Notes: generated by a model not told the origin, from the letters alone. DNA of 64,000 nt from Streptomyces sp. KL109B (GCF_030766935.1 NZ_JASERL010000001.1:434001-498000); one strand, 5' to 3'. Counted from the first letter of the stretch, positions 29,731-39,062 are shown. Numbers and translations: made by a program.

Positions 29731-29763
29731 TAAGGGGCGCCCACCATTGCGGGGCGCCCCTTA
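29731..29763 (+). terminator. hadAB terminator
   Basis: Perfect 12-base stem starting TAAGGGGCGCCC with a 9-base loop, and 14 bases before the next promoter. Confidence 0.85.
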
Positions 29764-29777
29764 CGCGTATCCAGGGG

Positions 29778-29807
29778 TTGACGTAGATAGTGATTGGGCA
29801 CTAACTT
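29778..29807 (+). promoter_or_regulatory. TetR promoter with overlapping operator
   Basis: TTGACG at 29778-29783 and TAACTT at 29802-29807 (18 bases between) form the promoter; the operator GATAGT-N8-ACTAAC at 29786-29805 fills the space between. Transcription would start around 29814, at or one base before the ATG at 29815, suggesting a leaderless message. The same operator recurs at the MFS gene. Confidence 0.7.
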
Positions 29808-29814
29808 TCGTCGC

Positions 29815-30360
29815 ATGGTCAGGATGAGTGCGGAGGAGCGGCGCGAGAGCGTCGTCCGCGCGGCGATCGCGGAGTTCGCCCGCGGCGGCTACAGCGGCAC
29901 GTCCACCGAGGCGATCGCCAAGCGGGTCGGTGTCTCGCAGCCGTATCTCTTCCGGCTCTTCCCGAGCAAGCAGGCCATCTTCCTCGCGGCCGCCCGGCGC
30001 TGCTGCGCGAACATCACCGAGGTGTTCCGCAAGACCGCCGACGGGGTCGCGCCCGAGGAGGCGAAGGGGGCGCTGGGGGGCGCGTACGTCTCCCTCATCA
30101 CCGATGACCCGGACATGCTGCTCATGCAGATGCAGATCTACGTGGCCGTCGCGGCCGCCGAGGCGGCCGGTGACCCGGACTTCGGCGAGGAGCTGCGCGC
30201 GGCGTGGCTTGAGATGTACGACACGGTCCGGCTCGCCCTGGGGGCCGACTCCGAGCAGACGGCCGGATTCCTCTCCAACGGGATGCTGATCAACGTCCTG
30301 GTCTCGATGGGCTTTCCGCCCGATCACCGGGTCTGGGTCGATTGCGCCCCGACGGACTGA
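29815..30360 (+). CDS. TetR-family regulator of the adjacent MFS pump
   Basis: 181 residues from ATG 29815. The helix-turn-helix (TSTEAIAKRVGVSQPYLFRLF) is in the first 50 residues, ligand domain after. A matching operator overlaps its own promoter and another precedes the MFS gene, so it should repress both and be released by a transported compound. An ATG three codons later is an alternative start. Confidence 0.88.
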   Translation: MVRMSAEERRESVVRAAIAEFARGGYSGTSTEAIAKRVGVSQPYLFRLFPSKQAIFLAAARRCCANITEVFRKTADGVAPEEAKGALGGAYVSLITDDPDMLLMQMQIYVAVAAAEAAGDPDFGEELRAAWLEMYDTVRLALGADSEQTAGFLSNGMLINVLVSMGFPPDHRVWVDCAPTD

Positions 30361-30403
30361 ATGCACAGCGCGGTATGTGGGCCGCATTTTTGTGGCCAGG
30401 AAA

Positions 30404-30423
30404 GTTAGTCATCAATAACTAAC
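30404..30423. promoter_or_regulatory. Operator upstream of the MFS gene
   Basis: GTTAGT-N8-ACTAAC, a perfect 6-base-arm palindrome, preceded by GAAA. Its sequence matches the operator in front of the TetR gene (read on the other strand) at most positions, including the flank. Confidence 0.75.
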
Positions 30424-30445
30424 CTAAGGATCACTGGGGGACGTA

Positions 30446-31933
30446 ATGTCACGGACAGCAGCAGCGTCGGCATCCGCACCAACACCTGCACCAACACCTG
30501 CACCAGCACCTGCGCCAGCACAGCGCCGAGGAGCCCTCTGGGCCCTCCTCATCACCAGCGTCGCCGGGTTCATGGCGGCCCTCGACAACCTCGTCGTCAC
30601 CACGGCCCTGCCCTCCATCCGCCAGGATCTCGGCGGCGCCCTCGACGACCTGGAGTGGACGGTCAGCGCCTACACGCTCACCTTCGCCGTCCTGCTGATG
30701 TTCGGCGCGGCGCTCGGCGACCGGTTCGGGCGGCGCCGGCTCTTCCTGGTGGGACTCACGATCTTCACCGGGTCCTCCGCGGCCGCGGCCATGGCCACCG
30801 GCATCGACGCGCTGATCGCCGCCCGCGCGGTCCAGGGCGTCGGCGCCGCGATCATGATGCCGCTCACCCTGACCCTGCTCACCGCGGCCGTCCCGGCGGC
30901 CAAGCGCGGCCTCGCGTTCGGGATCTGGGGCGCGGTCAACGGGCTCGCGGTGGCCTCCGGGCCGCTCATCGGCGGCAGCCTCACCGAGCACGTCTCCTGG
31001 CACTGGATCTTCTGGCTGAACGTTCCGCTGGGCCTCGCCCTGCTGCCGCTCGCACGGCTGCGCCTGAAGGAGTCCTACGGCTCCGGGGCCCGGCTCGACA
31101 TCGTCGGCACCCTGCTCGCCAGCGGCGGCCTGTTCGGGATCGTGTACGGCCTGGTGCGCGCGCCCGTCGTCGGGTGGACCGACACCCTCGTCCTGACCGG
31201 CCTGTTCGCGGGCACGGCGCTGCTCGCCGGGTTTGTGCGCCACGGGATCCGCAACGAGAACTCCATGCTGCCCATGCGGCTCTTCCGCTCCCGCGCCTTC
31301 GCTGGGATCAACGCCGCGAGCCTGCTGATGTTCCTCGGGATGTTCGGCTCGATCTTCCTGCTCAGCCAGTTCCTCCAGGGCGTGCTCGGCTACTCGCCGA
31401 CCGAGGCGGGGCTGCGCATGCTGCCCTGGACCGCCATGCCGATGCTCGTCGCGCCGATCGCCGGGATCCTCTCGGACCGCGTCGGCGGCCGGCCCGTCAT
31501 CGCGGCGGGGGTGTTCCTCCAGGCCGTCGGGCTCGGCTGGTTCGCCGCCGTGATCGCCGTCGACGTCTCGTACGCGGCCCAACTGCCCGCTCTGATCGTC
31601 AGCGGCGTCGGCATGGCCCTCTACTTCGCCCCGGCAGCCAACCTGGTCATGTCCAGCGTCCGGCCGCAGGAACAGGGCATCGCCTCCGGTGCCAACAACG
31701 CGCTGCGCGAGGTCGGCGGCGCGCTGGGCGTAGCGATCATGTCGTCGGTCTTCTCGGCCCAGGGCGGTTACGACTCCGCGCAGCACTTCGTGGACGGCAT
31801 CGAACCCGCGCTGTGGGTGGGCGCCGCGCTCGTGGCCCTGGCCGGGATCGCCGCTCTGTTCATTCCACGGGTGGGGCGCACTACGCCCGTAGCGAGGGAT
31901 GCTGAGCCTGCTCCAGTTCTGGAAAACGCCTGA
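30446..31933 (+). CDS. MFS drug exporter, DHA2 (14-helix) family
   Basis: 495 residues, membrane efflux pump driven by protons. Motif A GDRFGRRRLF follows the second helix, and GLAVASGPLIGG is a C-like motif; helix 1 has the conserved LDNLVVTTALP typical of the EmrB/QacA group. The N-terminus has an Ala-Pro-Thr run (residues ~11-25) coded by 6-base repeats. ATG 30446 follows a GGGGG site. Controlled by the adjacent TetR protein. Substrate unknown. Confidence 0.9.
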   Translation: MSRTAAASASAPTPAPTPAPAPAPAQRRGALWALLITSVAGFMAALDNLVVTTALPSIRQDLGGALDDLEWTVSAYTLTFAVLLMFGAALGDRFGRRRLFLVGLTIFTGSSAAAAMATGIDALIAARAVQGVGAAIMMPLTLTLLTAAVPAAKRGLAFGIWGAVNGLAVASGPLIGGSLTEHVSWHWIFWLNVPLGLALLPLARLRLKESYGSGARLDIVGTLLASGGLFGIVYGLVRAPVVGWTDTLVLTGLFAGTALLAGFVRHGIRNENSMLPMRLFRSRAFAGINAASLLMFLGMFGSIFLLSQFLQGVLGYSPTEAGLRMLPWTAMPMLVAPIAGILSDRVGGRPVIAAGVFLQAVGLGWFAAVIAVDVSYAAQLPALIVSGVGMALYFAPAANLVMSSVRPQEQGIASGANNALREVGGALGVAIMSSVFSAQGGYDSAQHFVDGIEPALWVGAALVALAGIAALFIPRVGRTTPVARDAEPAPVLENA

Positions 31934-31962
31934 TCACTGGATAGCCACCCGGGAGGAACGCC

Positions 31963-32343
31963 ATGCCGACCCTGCCCTGGACCACCCCGAACACCCCGCC
32001 CGCGGGCGCGGAGGCGCACGTCTTCGCCTCCCGCTTCGAGACCCGCACCCTGTGGGGCGCCCTGAAGTTCCTCGCCCGGACGCCCTTCATCTGGCGGCAG
32101 GTGGGGCGGGCGCAGGGCGCCTACGGAGCGACACTGAAGGCGGCGCCGTTACGACGCACCTTCTGGACGCTGTCCGTCTGGGAGTCGCCCAAGGCGCTGC
32201 GGGGCTTCGCGGCCACCGCGCCGCACTCGGCGATCTCAGCGGGCCTGCGCGGCCAGATGAAGGACTCGACGTTCCTCACCTGGGACGCCTCGACCGACGA
32301 GCTGCCGCTGCACTGGAAGGACGTCCTGCGCCGCTTCCAGTGA
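31963..32343 (+). CDS. DUF3291/ monooxygenase-like small protein
   Basis: 126 residues. FASRFETRTLWGALKFL, a WRQVGRAQGAYG stretch and FWTLSVWESPKALRGFA resemble the DUF3291 (spheroidene monooxygenase-like, dimeric ferredoxin-fold) proteins. It starts 29 bases after the MFS stop with GGGAGGAA upstream, so may be in the same unit. Function unknown. Confidence 0.75.
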   Translation: MPTLPWTTPNTPPAGAEAHVFASRFETRTLWGALKFLARTPFIWRQVGRAQGAYGATLKAAPLRRTFWTLSVWESPKALRGFAATAPHSAISAGLRGQMKDSTFLTWDASTDELPLHWKDVLRRFQ

Positions 32344-32361
32344 GCCCGGCCACGGCGACAG

Positions 32362-32386
32362 CGGCCCCGTCCTCGTGGCGGGGCCG
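32362..32386 (+). terminator. Short hairpin before murB
   Basis: CGGCCCCG and complement with a 9-base loop. It probably ends the MFS transcript; murB may be leaderless, with a TACCCT -10-like element just ahead. Confidence 0.55.
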
Positions 32387-32405
32387 TTCTCGTACCCTTG
32401 AGCGC

Positions 32406-33461
32406 GTGCAGGAACTCCACGACGCCCCTCTCGCCCCCCTGACCACCTTCCGGCTCGGCGGGCCCGCCACCCGGCTGCTCACCGCGACCACCGACGCCGA
32501 GGTGATCGACGCGGTGCGCGAGGCCGATGCGACCGGTACGCCGCTGCTGATCATCGGAGGCGGCAGCAATCTCGTCATCGGCGACAAGGGCTTCGCGGGC
32601 ACCGCCCTGCGCATCGCCACCAAGGGCTTCGAACTCGACGGTACGAAGCTGGAATTGGCGGCCGGCGAGGTCTGGACCGACGCCGTCGAGCGCACCGTCG
32701 CTGCGGGCCTCGCGGGAGTCGAGTGCCTCGCCGGGATCCCCGGCTCCGCGGGCGCGACGCCGATCCAGAACGTGGGCGCGTACGGCCAGGAGGTCTCCTC
32801 CACGATCACCGAGGTGATCGCCTACGACCGCGCGACCGGCGAGACCGTCGCGATCCCGAACGCCGAGTGCGCCTTCTCGTACCGGCACAGCCGCTTCAAG
32901 GCCGAACCCGACCGCTACGTAGTGCTGCGCGTACGGTTCGAGCTGGAGGACGCGGGGGGCCTCAGCGCGCCCCTGAAGTACCCCGAGACCGCGCGGACGC
33001 TCGGCGTCGAGGCGGGCGAGCGGGTGTCGGCCGCCGTCGCGCGCGAGACCGTCCTGAAGCTGCGCGGCGGCAAGGGCATGGTGCTCGACCCGGAGGACCA
33101 CGACACCTGGTCGGCGGGTTCGTTCTTCACCAACCCCATCCTTGACGACGAGCAGTTCGCGGCCTTCCACGCGCGCGTGGTCGAGCGTCTCGGCCCGGAC
33201 GCGAAGGCGCCCGCGTTCCCGGCGGGGGAGGGGCGGACGAAGACCTCCGCGGCCTGGCTCATCGACAAGGCGGGCTTCACCAAGGGCTACGGCACGGGCC
33301 CCGCCCGCATCTCCACCAAGCACACCCTCGCCCTGACCAACTGCGGCGAGGCCACCACGGAGGACCTGCTCGCGCTCGCCCGTGAGGTCGTCGCCGGGGT
33401 GCGGGACGCCTTCGGGGTGACGCTGGTGAACGAGCCGGTGACGGTCGGCGTCCAGCTCTGA
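32406..33461 (+). CDS. murB: UDP-N-acetylenolpyruvoylglucosamine reductase
   Basis: 351 residues, FAD enzyme that makes UDP-N-acetylmuramate in peptidoglycan synthesis. FAD motifs GGGSNLVIGDKGFAG and GSAGATPIQNVGAYGQEV, the SYRHSRFK stretch, and the catalytic serine in SAGSFFTNPI are all present. GTG 32406 is the family start. It looks like its own transcript (see hairpin upstream). Confidence 0.95.
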   Translation: MQELHDAPLAPLTTFRLGGPATRLLTATTDAEVIDAVREADATGTPLLIIGGGSNLVIGDKGFAGTALRIATKGFELDGTKLELAAGEVWTDAVERTVAAGLAGVECLAGIPGSAGATPIQNVGAYGQEVSSTITEVIAYDRATGETVAIPNAECAFSYRHSRFKAEPDRYVVLRVRFELEDAGGLSAPLKYPETARTLGVEAGERVSAAVARETVLKLRGGKGMVLDPEDHDTWSAGSFFTNPILDDEQFAAFHARVVERLGPDAKAPAFPAGEGRTKTSAAWLIDKAGFTKGYGTGPARISTKHTLALTNCGEATTEDLLALAREVVAGVRDAFGVTLVNEPVTVGVQL

Positions 33462-33476
33462 AGCCCCCGTAGGGCC

Positions 33477-34109
33477 TCAGTAGGCGACCCCGACGCCCTG
33501 TTTCACCGTCGCCGGGTCGTCCACCATCGCCAGCATCGCGTGCGCCACGTCCGCGCGGGCGATCATGCGGCCCGCGCGCGGGAAGCCGCCCACCACCTTG
33601 CGGTAGGAGCCGGTCAGCGGCCTGTTCAGAAGGCGGGGCGGGCGCACCGAGGTCCAGTCCGTCGCACTGGCCGCCAGCGCTTCCTCCATGGCGGTCAGGT
33701 CGGCGTACACGTCCTTCAGGGCAGTGAGCATCACTTTGTAGATGGCGCGGTCCAGGACCGATGCCTCCGAGGGCTGCGGGCCGACAGGGGCCGCGCTGAC
33801 CACGAGCAGCCGACGGGTGCCCTCGGCCTCCACGGCCTTCAGGACGGTCCTCGTCAGCCGGGTCGCGACGCCCGCGTCCGCCTTCTTGCGGGCGCCGAGC
33901 CCGGAGAGCACCGCGTCGCGCCCAGCGACAGCGCGCCGCAGCGCCTCAGAGTCCGTCAGGTCGGCGCGGACCACCTCCAGGCGCTCGCCGGTCACCGTGA
34001 GCCGGGCGGGATCACGGACCACCGCCGTGACCTCGTGCCCGGCCGCCAGGGCCTGCTTGACGATCTCCTGTCCGATCCCGCCCGTCGCACCGAAAACCGT
34101 GAGCTTCAT
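33477..34109 (-). CDS. NAD(P)-dependent oxidoreductase (NmrA/SDR-like)
   Basis: 210 residues. N-terminal GATGGIGQEIVKQAL (GxxGxxG) and VVSAAPVGPQ with a DWTSVRPPRLL stretch are typical of NAD(P)H-binding epimerase-like proteins. ATG 34109 has GGAGG with 6 bases spacing. Divergent from the TetR gene and very probably its target, given operators between. Confidence 0.88.
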   Translation of the reverse strand: MKLTVFGATGGIGQEIVKQALAAGHEVTAVVRDPARLTVTGERLEVVRADLTDSEALRRAVAGRDAVLSGLGARKKADAGVATRLTRTVLKAVEAEGTRRLLVVSAAPVGPQPSEASVLDRAIYKVMLTALKDVYADLTAMEEALAASATDWTSVRPPRLLNRPLTGSYRKVVGGFPRAGRMIARADVAHAMLAMVDDPATVKQGVGVAY

Positions 34110-34139
34110 GGCGTACCTCCAGGCGCGCGATGCACAGTG

Positions 34140-34191
34140 GGTGAGTATTCGCTCACCTCGATTCACCTTTAGGGTGAGTGAGCACTCACCC
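34140..34191. promoter_or_regulatory. Tandem palindromic operators of the TetR/SDR pair
   Basis: GGTGAG-N6-CTCACC at 34140-34157 and the near-perfect GGGTGAGTG-AG-CACTCACCC at 34172-34191 share GTGAG/CTCAC arms; a third overlapping pair (TTCACC/GGGTGA) bridges them. They fill the 108-base gap between the divergent genes. Confidence 0.75.
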
Positions 34192-34217
34192 CCGCGTCAA
34201 GCTTGGTTGGAGCCCAC

Positions 34218-34823
34218 ATGGACCAGAAGCCGGCCCGTGTCCGCATCGTCGAAGCGGCCCACGAACTCATGCTGAGCATCGGTCTCGCCCGTACGACCAC
34301 CAAGGAGATCGCCAAGGCGGCGGGCTGCTCCGAAGCGGCGCTCTACAAGTACTTCGCCAACAAGGAGGAACTCTTCGTGACGGTGCTCAACGAGCGCCTT
34401 CCGAAGCTGGGCTCCCTCTTGGGCCGCCTCCTTACAGAAGGCGCGGGGGACCCGGACCGCACGGTCGAGCAGAACCTCACCGACATCGCCCGCGAAGCGG
34501 CGCTCTTCTACGAGCAGACCTTCCCGATGGCCGCGTCCTTGTACGCGGAACCCAAGCTCAAGCGCCGCCACGAAGAAGTGATGCGCGAACTGGGCACAGG
34601 CCCGCACAAGCCCATCCAGGGCCTCGCCGCCTACTTGCGAGCCGAGCAACAGGCCGGCCGCATCGCCCCGAAAGCCGATACGCACGCGGCGGCCTCGCTC
34701 CTCCTGGGGGCGTGCTCCCAGCGCGCCTTCGCCTACGAGATGTCCCCGGACCGCAAGCCACCCCAGCCGGTGGACGAGTTCGCGTCCGGGATCGCGCGCA
34801 CCCTCCTTACGGGAATCGCATAA
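34218..34823 (+). CDS. TetR-family regulator
   Basis: 201 residues. The helix-turn-helix (TTTKEIAKAAGCSEAALYKYF) is near residues 25-50; the rest is the ligand and dimer domain. ATG 34218 has TTGGAG upstream. Divergently transcribed from an oxidoreductase gene with which it shares palindromic operators. A weak hairpin (34826-34843) follows. Confidence 0.88.
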   Translation: MDQKPARVRIVEAAHELMLSIGLARTTTKEIAKAAGCSEAALYKYFANKEELFVTVLNERLPKLGSLLGRLLTEGAGDPDRTVEQNLTDIAREAALFYEQTFPMAASLYAEPKLKRRHEEVMRELGTGPHKPIQGLAAYLRAEQQAGRIAPKADTHAAASLLLGACSQRAFAYEMSPDRKPPQPVDEFASGIARTLLTGIA

Positions 34824-34865
34824 AGTCCCCTCACCTCAGGGGAGGGGATCATTCATTACACCTCG

Positions 34866-35056
34866 GTGGCGAAGCTGCCCGAGCGGATGGACGGCGATGG
34901 CACGGCCGTCGTGGTCGCCTCACCGAAGGCGGAGACGGTCGTCCATGTCTACGAGGACACGCGTTGCCCGGTCTGTAAGGAGTTCGAACGGGATGGAGGC
35001 GGGGAGGCGCCGAACTCCATGCTGTGCTCTTCGCGCACCAGCCGGAGGTGGTGTAG
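34866..35056 (+). pseudogene. Remnant of a thioredoxin-fold (DsbA-like) gene
   Basis: The frame from GTG 34866 reads AVVVASPKAETVVHVYED then TRCPVCKEFE, the N-terminal strand and CxxC of DsbA-like thioredoxin proteins, then loses similarity. About 70 bases later another frame reads ELHAVLFAHQPE, which resembles the part of such proteins well after the active site, ending TAG at 35056. The simplest reading is a large internal deletion with a frameshift. It abuts the stop of add. The identity of the second piece is tentative. Confidence 0.55.
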
Positions 35057-35057
35057 C

Positions 35058-36077
35058 TCAGGCGGCCAGCCACTCCTCCACACCGCTCAGAAGCTTCTCC
35101 TTGACGTTCTCCGGCGCCGCGGAGCCGCGCACCGACTGACGGGCCAGTTCGGCCAGTTCGGCGTCGGAGAAGCCGTGGTGGCGGCGCGCGATGTCGTACT
35201 GGGCGGCGAGCCGTGAGCCGAACAGGAGCGGGTCGTCCGCGCCGAGCGCCATCGGCACCCCGGCTTCGTAAAGGGTGCGCAGCGGTACGTCCTCGGGCTT
35301 CTCGTAGACGCCGAGCGCGACGTTCGAGGCCGGGCACACCTCACAGGTCACACCGCCGTCCGCGAGCCGCTTCAGGAGCCGCGGGTCCTCGGCGGCCCGC
35401 ACTCCGTGGCCGACCCGCGTGGCGTCCAGGTCGTCGAGGCAGTCGCGCACGGACGAGGGCCCGGTCAGCTCGCCCCCGTGCGGCGCCGAGAGCAGCCCGC
35501 CCTCGCGCGCGATGTGGAAGGCCCGGTCGAAGTCCCGCGCCATACCCCGCCGTTCGTCGTTGGAGAGCCCGAACCCTACGATGCCCCGGTCCGCGTACCG
35601 CACCGCGAGCCGCGCCAGCGTACGGGCGTCCAGAGGGTGCTTCATACGGTTCGCGGCGACCAGGACGCGCATCCCGAGCCCGGTCTCCCGCTGGGCGCTG
35701 TCGACGGCGTCGAGGATGACCTCCAGGGCCGGGATAAGACCGCCCAGCATCGGCGCGTACGACGTCGGGTCGACCTGGATCTCCAGCCAGCCGCCACCGT
35801 CCGCGATGTCCTCCTCCGCGGCCTCCCGCACAAGCCGCTGAATGTCCTCAGGAGCCCGCAGACAGGCACGCGCCGCGTCGTAGAGCCGCTGAAAGCGGAA
35901 CCAGCCGCGCTCGTCCGTGGCCCGCAGCTTCGGCGGCTCGGCCCCGGTCAGCGCCTCCGGGAGCCGCACGCCGTACTTGTCGGCGAGTTCCAGCAGGGTT
36001 GTGGGCCGCATCGACCCGGTGAAGTGCAGATGCAGGTGGGCCTTCGGCAATTGACGGACATCACGTACACGCTCCAT
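35058..36077 (-). CDS. add: Adenosine deaminase
   Basis: 339 residues. Converts adenosine to inosine for purine salvage, cytoplasmic, zinc-dependent. The metal/catalytic motifs HLHFTGSM, SAPHGGE, and the late ADDPLLFG are all present, as is RVGHGVRA. ATG 36077 has AGGA 8 bases upstream. Streptomyces carry several copies; this is one with the full set of ligands. Confidence 0.92.
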   Translation of the reverse strand: MERVRDVRQLPKAHLHLHFTGSMRPTTLLELADKYGVRLPEALTGAEPPKLRATDERGWFRFQRLYDAARACLRAPEDIQRLVREAAEEDIADGGGWLEIQVDPTSYAPMLGGLIPALEVILDAVDSAQRETGLGMRVLVAANRMKHPLDARTLARLAVRYADRGIVGFGLSNDERRGMARDFDRAFHIAREGGLLSAPHGGELTGPSSVRDCLDDLDATRVGHGVRAAEDPRLLKRLADGGVTCEVCPASNVALGVYEKPEDVPLRTLYEAGVPMALGADDPLLFGSRLAAQYDIARRHHGFSDAELAELARQSVRGSAAPENVKEKLLSGVEEWLAA

Positions 36078-36150
36078 CCCAAGATCCTGCCGTACGCACC
36101 TGTAGTACCGGTAGCGCCTTTCCACCTTCGGGGCCTCGCCCGAACGAACA

Positions 36151-36182
36151 AGCGGGCCGCCTCCGTAGGGAGACGGCCCGCT
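36151..36182 (-). terminator. aspC terminator
   Basis: 14-base stem (one mismatch) starting AGCGGGCCGCCTCC, between the aspC stop and the add start on the minus strand. Confidence 0.75.
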
Positions 36183-36215
36183 TACGCAGAACCGAGAACT
36201 ACGTAGCAGCGCGAA

Positions 36216-37463
36216 TCAGTCGCGCGCCTCGGCGAGCAGCTTCTGGACGCGGGAGACGCCTTCGACGAGGTCCTCGTCACCGAGCGCGTACGACAGGCGC
36301 AGGTAACCCGGCGTACCGAAGGCCTCGCCCGGAACCACCGCGACCTCGGCCTCCTCCAGGATGAGCGCGGCGAGCTCGACGGAGTCCTGCGGACGCTTGC
36401 CGCGGATCTCCTTGCCGAGCAGCCCCTTCACCGACGGGTACGCGTAGAACGCGCCCTCGGGCTCCGGGCAGAGGATGCCGTCGATCTCGTTGAGCATCCG
36501 CACGATCGTCTTACGACGCCGGTCGAAGGCCTCGCGCATCTTCTCCACGGCCGTCAGGTCCCCGGACACGGCGGCGAGCGCGGCCGCCTGCGCCACGTTG
36601 GAGACGTTCGACGTGGCGTGCGACTGCAGGTTCGTCGCGGCCTTCACGACGTCCTTCGGGCCGACGATCCACCCGACGCGCCAGCCGGTCATCGCATACG
36701 TCTTCGCCACACCGTTGACCACGATGCACTTGTCGCGCAGCTCCGGAAGAAGCGCGGGCAGCGACGTGAACTTCGCGTCTCCGTAGACGAGGTGCTCGTA
36801 GATCTCGTCCGTCATCACCCACAGGCCGTGCTCCACGGCCCAGCGGCCGATGGCCTCCGCGTCGGCCTCGCTGTAGACGGCACCCGTCGGGTTCGACGGC
36901 GACACGAACAGGACGACCTTCGTGCGCTCGGTGCGCGCGGCCTCCAGCTGCTCCACGGAGACGCGGTAGCCGGTCGTCTCGTCGGCGACGACCTCCACCG
37001 GCACACCGCCCGCGAGGCGGATCGACTCCGGGTAGGTGGTCCAGTACGGGGCCGGGACGATGACCTCGTCGCCCGGGTCGAGGATCGCGGCGAACGCCTC
37101 GTAGATGGCCTGCTTGCCGCCGTTCGTCACCAGGATCTGCGAGGCGTCGACCTCGTAGCCGGAGTCGCGCAGCGTCTTCGCGGCGATCGCGGCCTTCAGC
37201 TCGGGCAGACCGCCGGCCGGGGTGTAGCGGTGGAACTTCGGGTTCTTGCAGGCCTCGATGGCCGCCTCGACCACGTAGTCCGGCGTCGGGAAGTCGGGCT
37301 CACCGGCGCCGAAGCCGATCACCGGGCGCCCGGCGGCCTTGAGGGCCTTGGCCTTGGCGTCGACGGCGAGGGTCGCGGACTCGGAGATGGAGCCGACGCG
37401 GGCCGACACCCGGCGCTCGGTGGGAGAGGAACCTGCGGACGGAGAAGGAGTTGCAGCGCTCAT
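36216..37463 (-). CDS. aspC: Pyridoxal-phosphate aminotransferase, aspartate type
   Basis: 415 residues, class I/II aminotransferase. Makes aspartate/glutamate from oxoacids. The PLP-binding lysine is in [16 protein letters not shown], the NPTG ([11 protein letters not shown]) and the final arginine in YLRLSYAL are in place. ATG 37463 (MSAATPSPS). Isoform function may extend to aromatic or prephenate substrates, common in the Streptomyces group. Confidence 0.9.
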   Translation of the reverse strand: MSAATPSPSAGSSPTERRVSARVGSISESATLAVDAKAKALKAAGRPVIGFGAGEPDFPTPDYVVEAAIEACKNPKFHRYTPAGGLPELKAAIAAKTLRDSGYEVDASQILVTNGGKQAIYEAFAAILDPGDEVIVPAPYWTTYPESIRLAGGVPVEVVADETTGYRVSVEQLEAARTERTKVVLFVSPSNPTGAVYSEADAEAIGRWAVEHGLWVMTDEIYEHLVYGDAKFTSLPALLPELRDKCIVVNGVAKTYAMTGWRVGWIVGPKDVVKAATNLQSHATSNVSNVAQAAALAAVSGDLTAVEKMREAFDRRRKTIVRMLNEIDGILCPEPEGAFYAYPSVKGLLGKEIRGKRPQDSVELAALILEEAEVAVVPGEAFGTPGYLRLSYALGDEDLVEGVSRVQKLLAEARD

Positions 37464-37553
37464 AACCCCATCGTTCCAGACCGGAAACCCGCCCGGCACA
37501 CGGGTTTCGAAGAGCGTGGAAACCGTCCTTGATCCACAGGCGGATGTTGCTCG

Positions 37554-37583
37554 TTCGACCTAGGGCTCCGGAACACGTACACT
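37554..37583 (+). promoter_or_regulatory. Promoter upstream of tRNA-Trp/secE
   Basis: TTCGAC at 37554-37559 and TACACT at 37578-37583, 18 bases apart. It should drive tRNA-Trp, and perhaps secE and nusG by read-through. Confidence 0.55.
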
Positions 37584-37665
37584 CACTGCTCGTTGGCCTT
37601 CAGCGGCCGCGCCTTCCGACTGCACTCCGTGCGTCGGGGCGGATGCGGTACGTTGGGGGAGACAA

Positions 37666-37738
37666 AGGGTCGTAGCTCAATTGGTAGAGCACTGGTCTCC
37701 AAAACCAGCGGTTGGGGGTTCAAGTCCCTCCGGCCCTG
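37666..37738 (+). tRNA. tRNA-Trp (CCA anticodon)
   Basis: 73 bases; acceptor AGGGTCG/CGGCCCT, anticodon loop CTCCAAA with CCA on CTGGT/ACCAG. CCA end not encoded. Its position before secE is conserved in actinobacteria. Confidence 0.96.
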
Positions 37739-37845
37739 CTACACACACCTTCGCCAGGATGTGTGCGCATGTACGTACTGCAATGCACCGCCGTGCGGCT
37801 CCACCGGGCGCGGCACGGCCACGACCCGGAATCAGGTGAGGACGA

Positions 37846-38124
37846 GTGACGGACGCCGTGGGCTCCATCGACAAGCCTGATGCTGAGGCGCCGGAGTCCA
37901 AGAAGGCCCGCAAGGGCGGCAAGCGCGGCAAGAAGGGTCCCTTCGGCCGCCTCGCACTCTTCTACCGCCAGGTCGTCGCGGAACTCCGCAAGGTCGTCTG
38001 GCCGACTCGCAGTCAGCTCTCGACGTACACCACAGTGGTGATTGTGTTCGTCGTCATCATGATCGGTCTTGTGACCGTGATTGACTATGGCTTCAACCAC
38101 CTTGTCAAGTACGTCTTCGGCTGA
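37846..38124 (+). CDS. secE: Preprotein translocase subunit SecE
   Basis: 92 residues: an acidic/basic N-terminal region, then [16 protein letters not shown], the SecE amphipathic helix, and a single C-terminal membrane helix. It stabilises SecY in the protein-export channel. GTG 37846. Confidence 0.94.
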   Translation: MTDAVGSIDKPDAEAPESKKARKGGKRGKKGPFGRLALFYRQVVAELRKVVWPTRSQLSTYTTVVIVFVVIMIGLVTVIDYGFNHLVKYVFG

Positions 38125-38136
38125 GCCGAAAGCGGA

Positions 38137-38156
38137 GGGCGCCGTGTCCGGCGCCC
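38137..38156 (+). terminator. Hairpin between secE and nusG
   Basis: GGGCGCC and complement, 6-base loop, then CTTTCGC. Weak; may attenuate. Confidence 0.5.
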
Positions 38157-38201
38157 CTTTCGCATGTTCCACCCCTATGTATCCAGGAAGAAGCAGCCAC
38201 A

Positions 38202-39062
38202 GTGTCTGACCCGAACCTGAACGAGGCGATCGAGCCGGTCGAGTCCGTTGAGGACGAGCTCGACATCGTCGAGGCTGCGGACGCCGAGGAGCCGGACCAG
38301 GCCGAGGCTGCCGACATCGCCGCCGGTGAGCCCGCCGAGGAAGCCGCCCTCGAGGTCGAGGCCGACGGCGACACCGACGTCGACGACGCCGAGGACAAGG
38401 CCGTAGAGGCCGAGATCGCCGCCGAGGAAGCCGTCGAGGAGCAGGTCGACCCGATCGCCGCCCTCCGCGAGGAACTCCGGTTCCTGCCCGGCGACTGGTA
38501 CGTCATCCACACCTACGCGGGCTACGAGAAGCGCGTGAAGGCGAACCTGGAGCAGCGTGCCGTCTCGCTCAACGTCGAGGAATTCATCTACCAGGCTGAA
38601 GTCCCCGAGGAAGAGATCGTCCAGATCAAGAACGGCGAGCGCAAGAACGTCCGGCAGAACAAGCTGCCCGGCTACGTGCTCGTCCGCATGGACCTGACGA
38701 ACGAGTCCTGGGGCGTCGTCCGCAACACGCCGGGCGTCACCGGCTTCGTGGGCAACGCCTACGACCCGTACCCGCTGACCCTGGACGAGATCGTCAAGAT
38801 GCTCGCCCCGGAGGCCGAGGAGAAGGCCGCCCGTGAGGCCGCCGAGTCCGAGGGCAAGCCGGCGCCGCAGCGCAAGGTCGAGGTCCAGGTCCTGGACTTC
38901 GAGGTGGGCGACGCGGTCACCGTCACCGACGGCCCGTTCGCGACGCTGCAGGCGACGATCAACGAGATCAACGCCGACTCGAAGAAGGTCAAGGGCCTCG
39001 TCGAGATCTTCGGCCGCGAGACCCCGGTCGAGCTGAGCTTCGACCAGATCCAGAAGAACTAG
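38202..39062 (+). CDS. nusG: Transcription elongation/antitermination factor NusG
   Basis: 286 residues. The first ~85 are a long acidic extension (Glu/Asp/Ala-rich), typical of Streptomyces NusG, followed by the NGN domain ([19 protein letters not shown]) and a KOW domain ([18 protein letters not shown]). Binds RNA polymerase and couples it to Rho or ribosomes. GTG 38202 with AGGAAG upstream. Confidence 0.95.
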   Translation: MSDPNLNEAIEPVESVEDELDIVEAADAEEPDQAEAADIAAGEPAEEAALEVEADGDTDVDDAEDKAVEAEIAAEEAVEEQVDPIAALREELRFLPGDWYVIHTYAGYEKRVKANLEQRAVSLNVEEFIYQAEVPEEEIVQIKNGERKNVRQNKLPGYVLVRMDLTNESWGVVRNTPGVTGFVGNAYDPYPLTLDEIVKMLAPEAEEKAAREAAESEGKPAPQRKVEVQVLDFEVGDAVTVTDGPFATLQATINEINADSKKVKGLVEIFGRETPVELSFDQIQKN

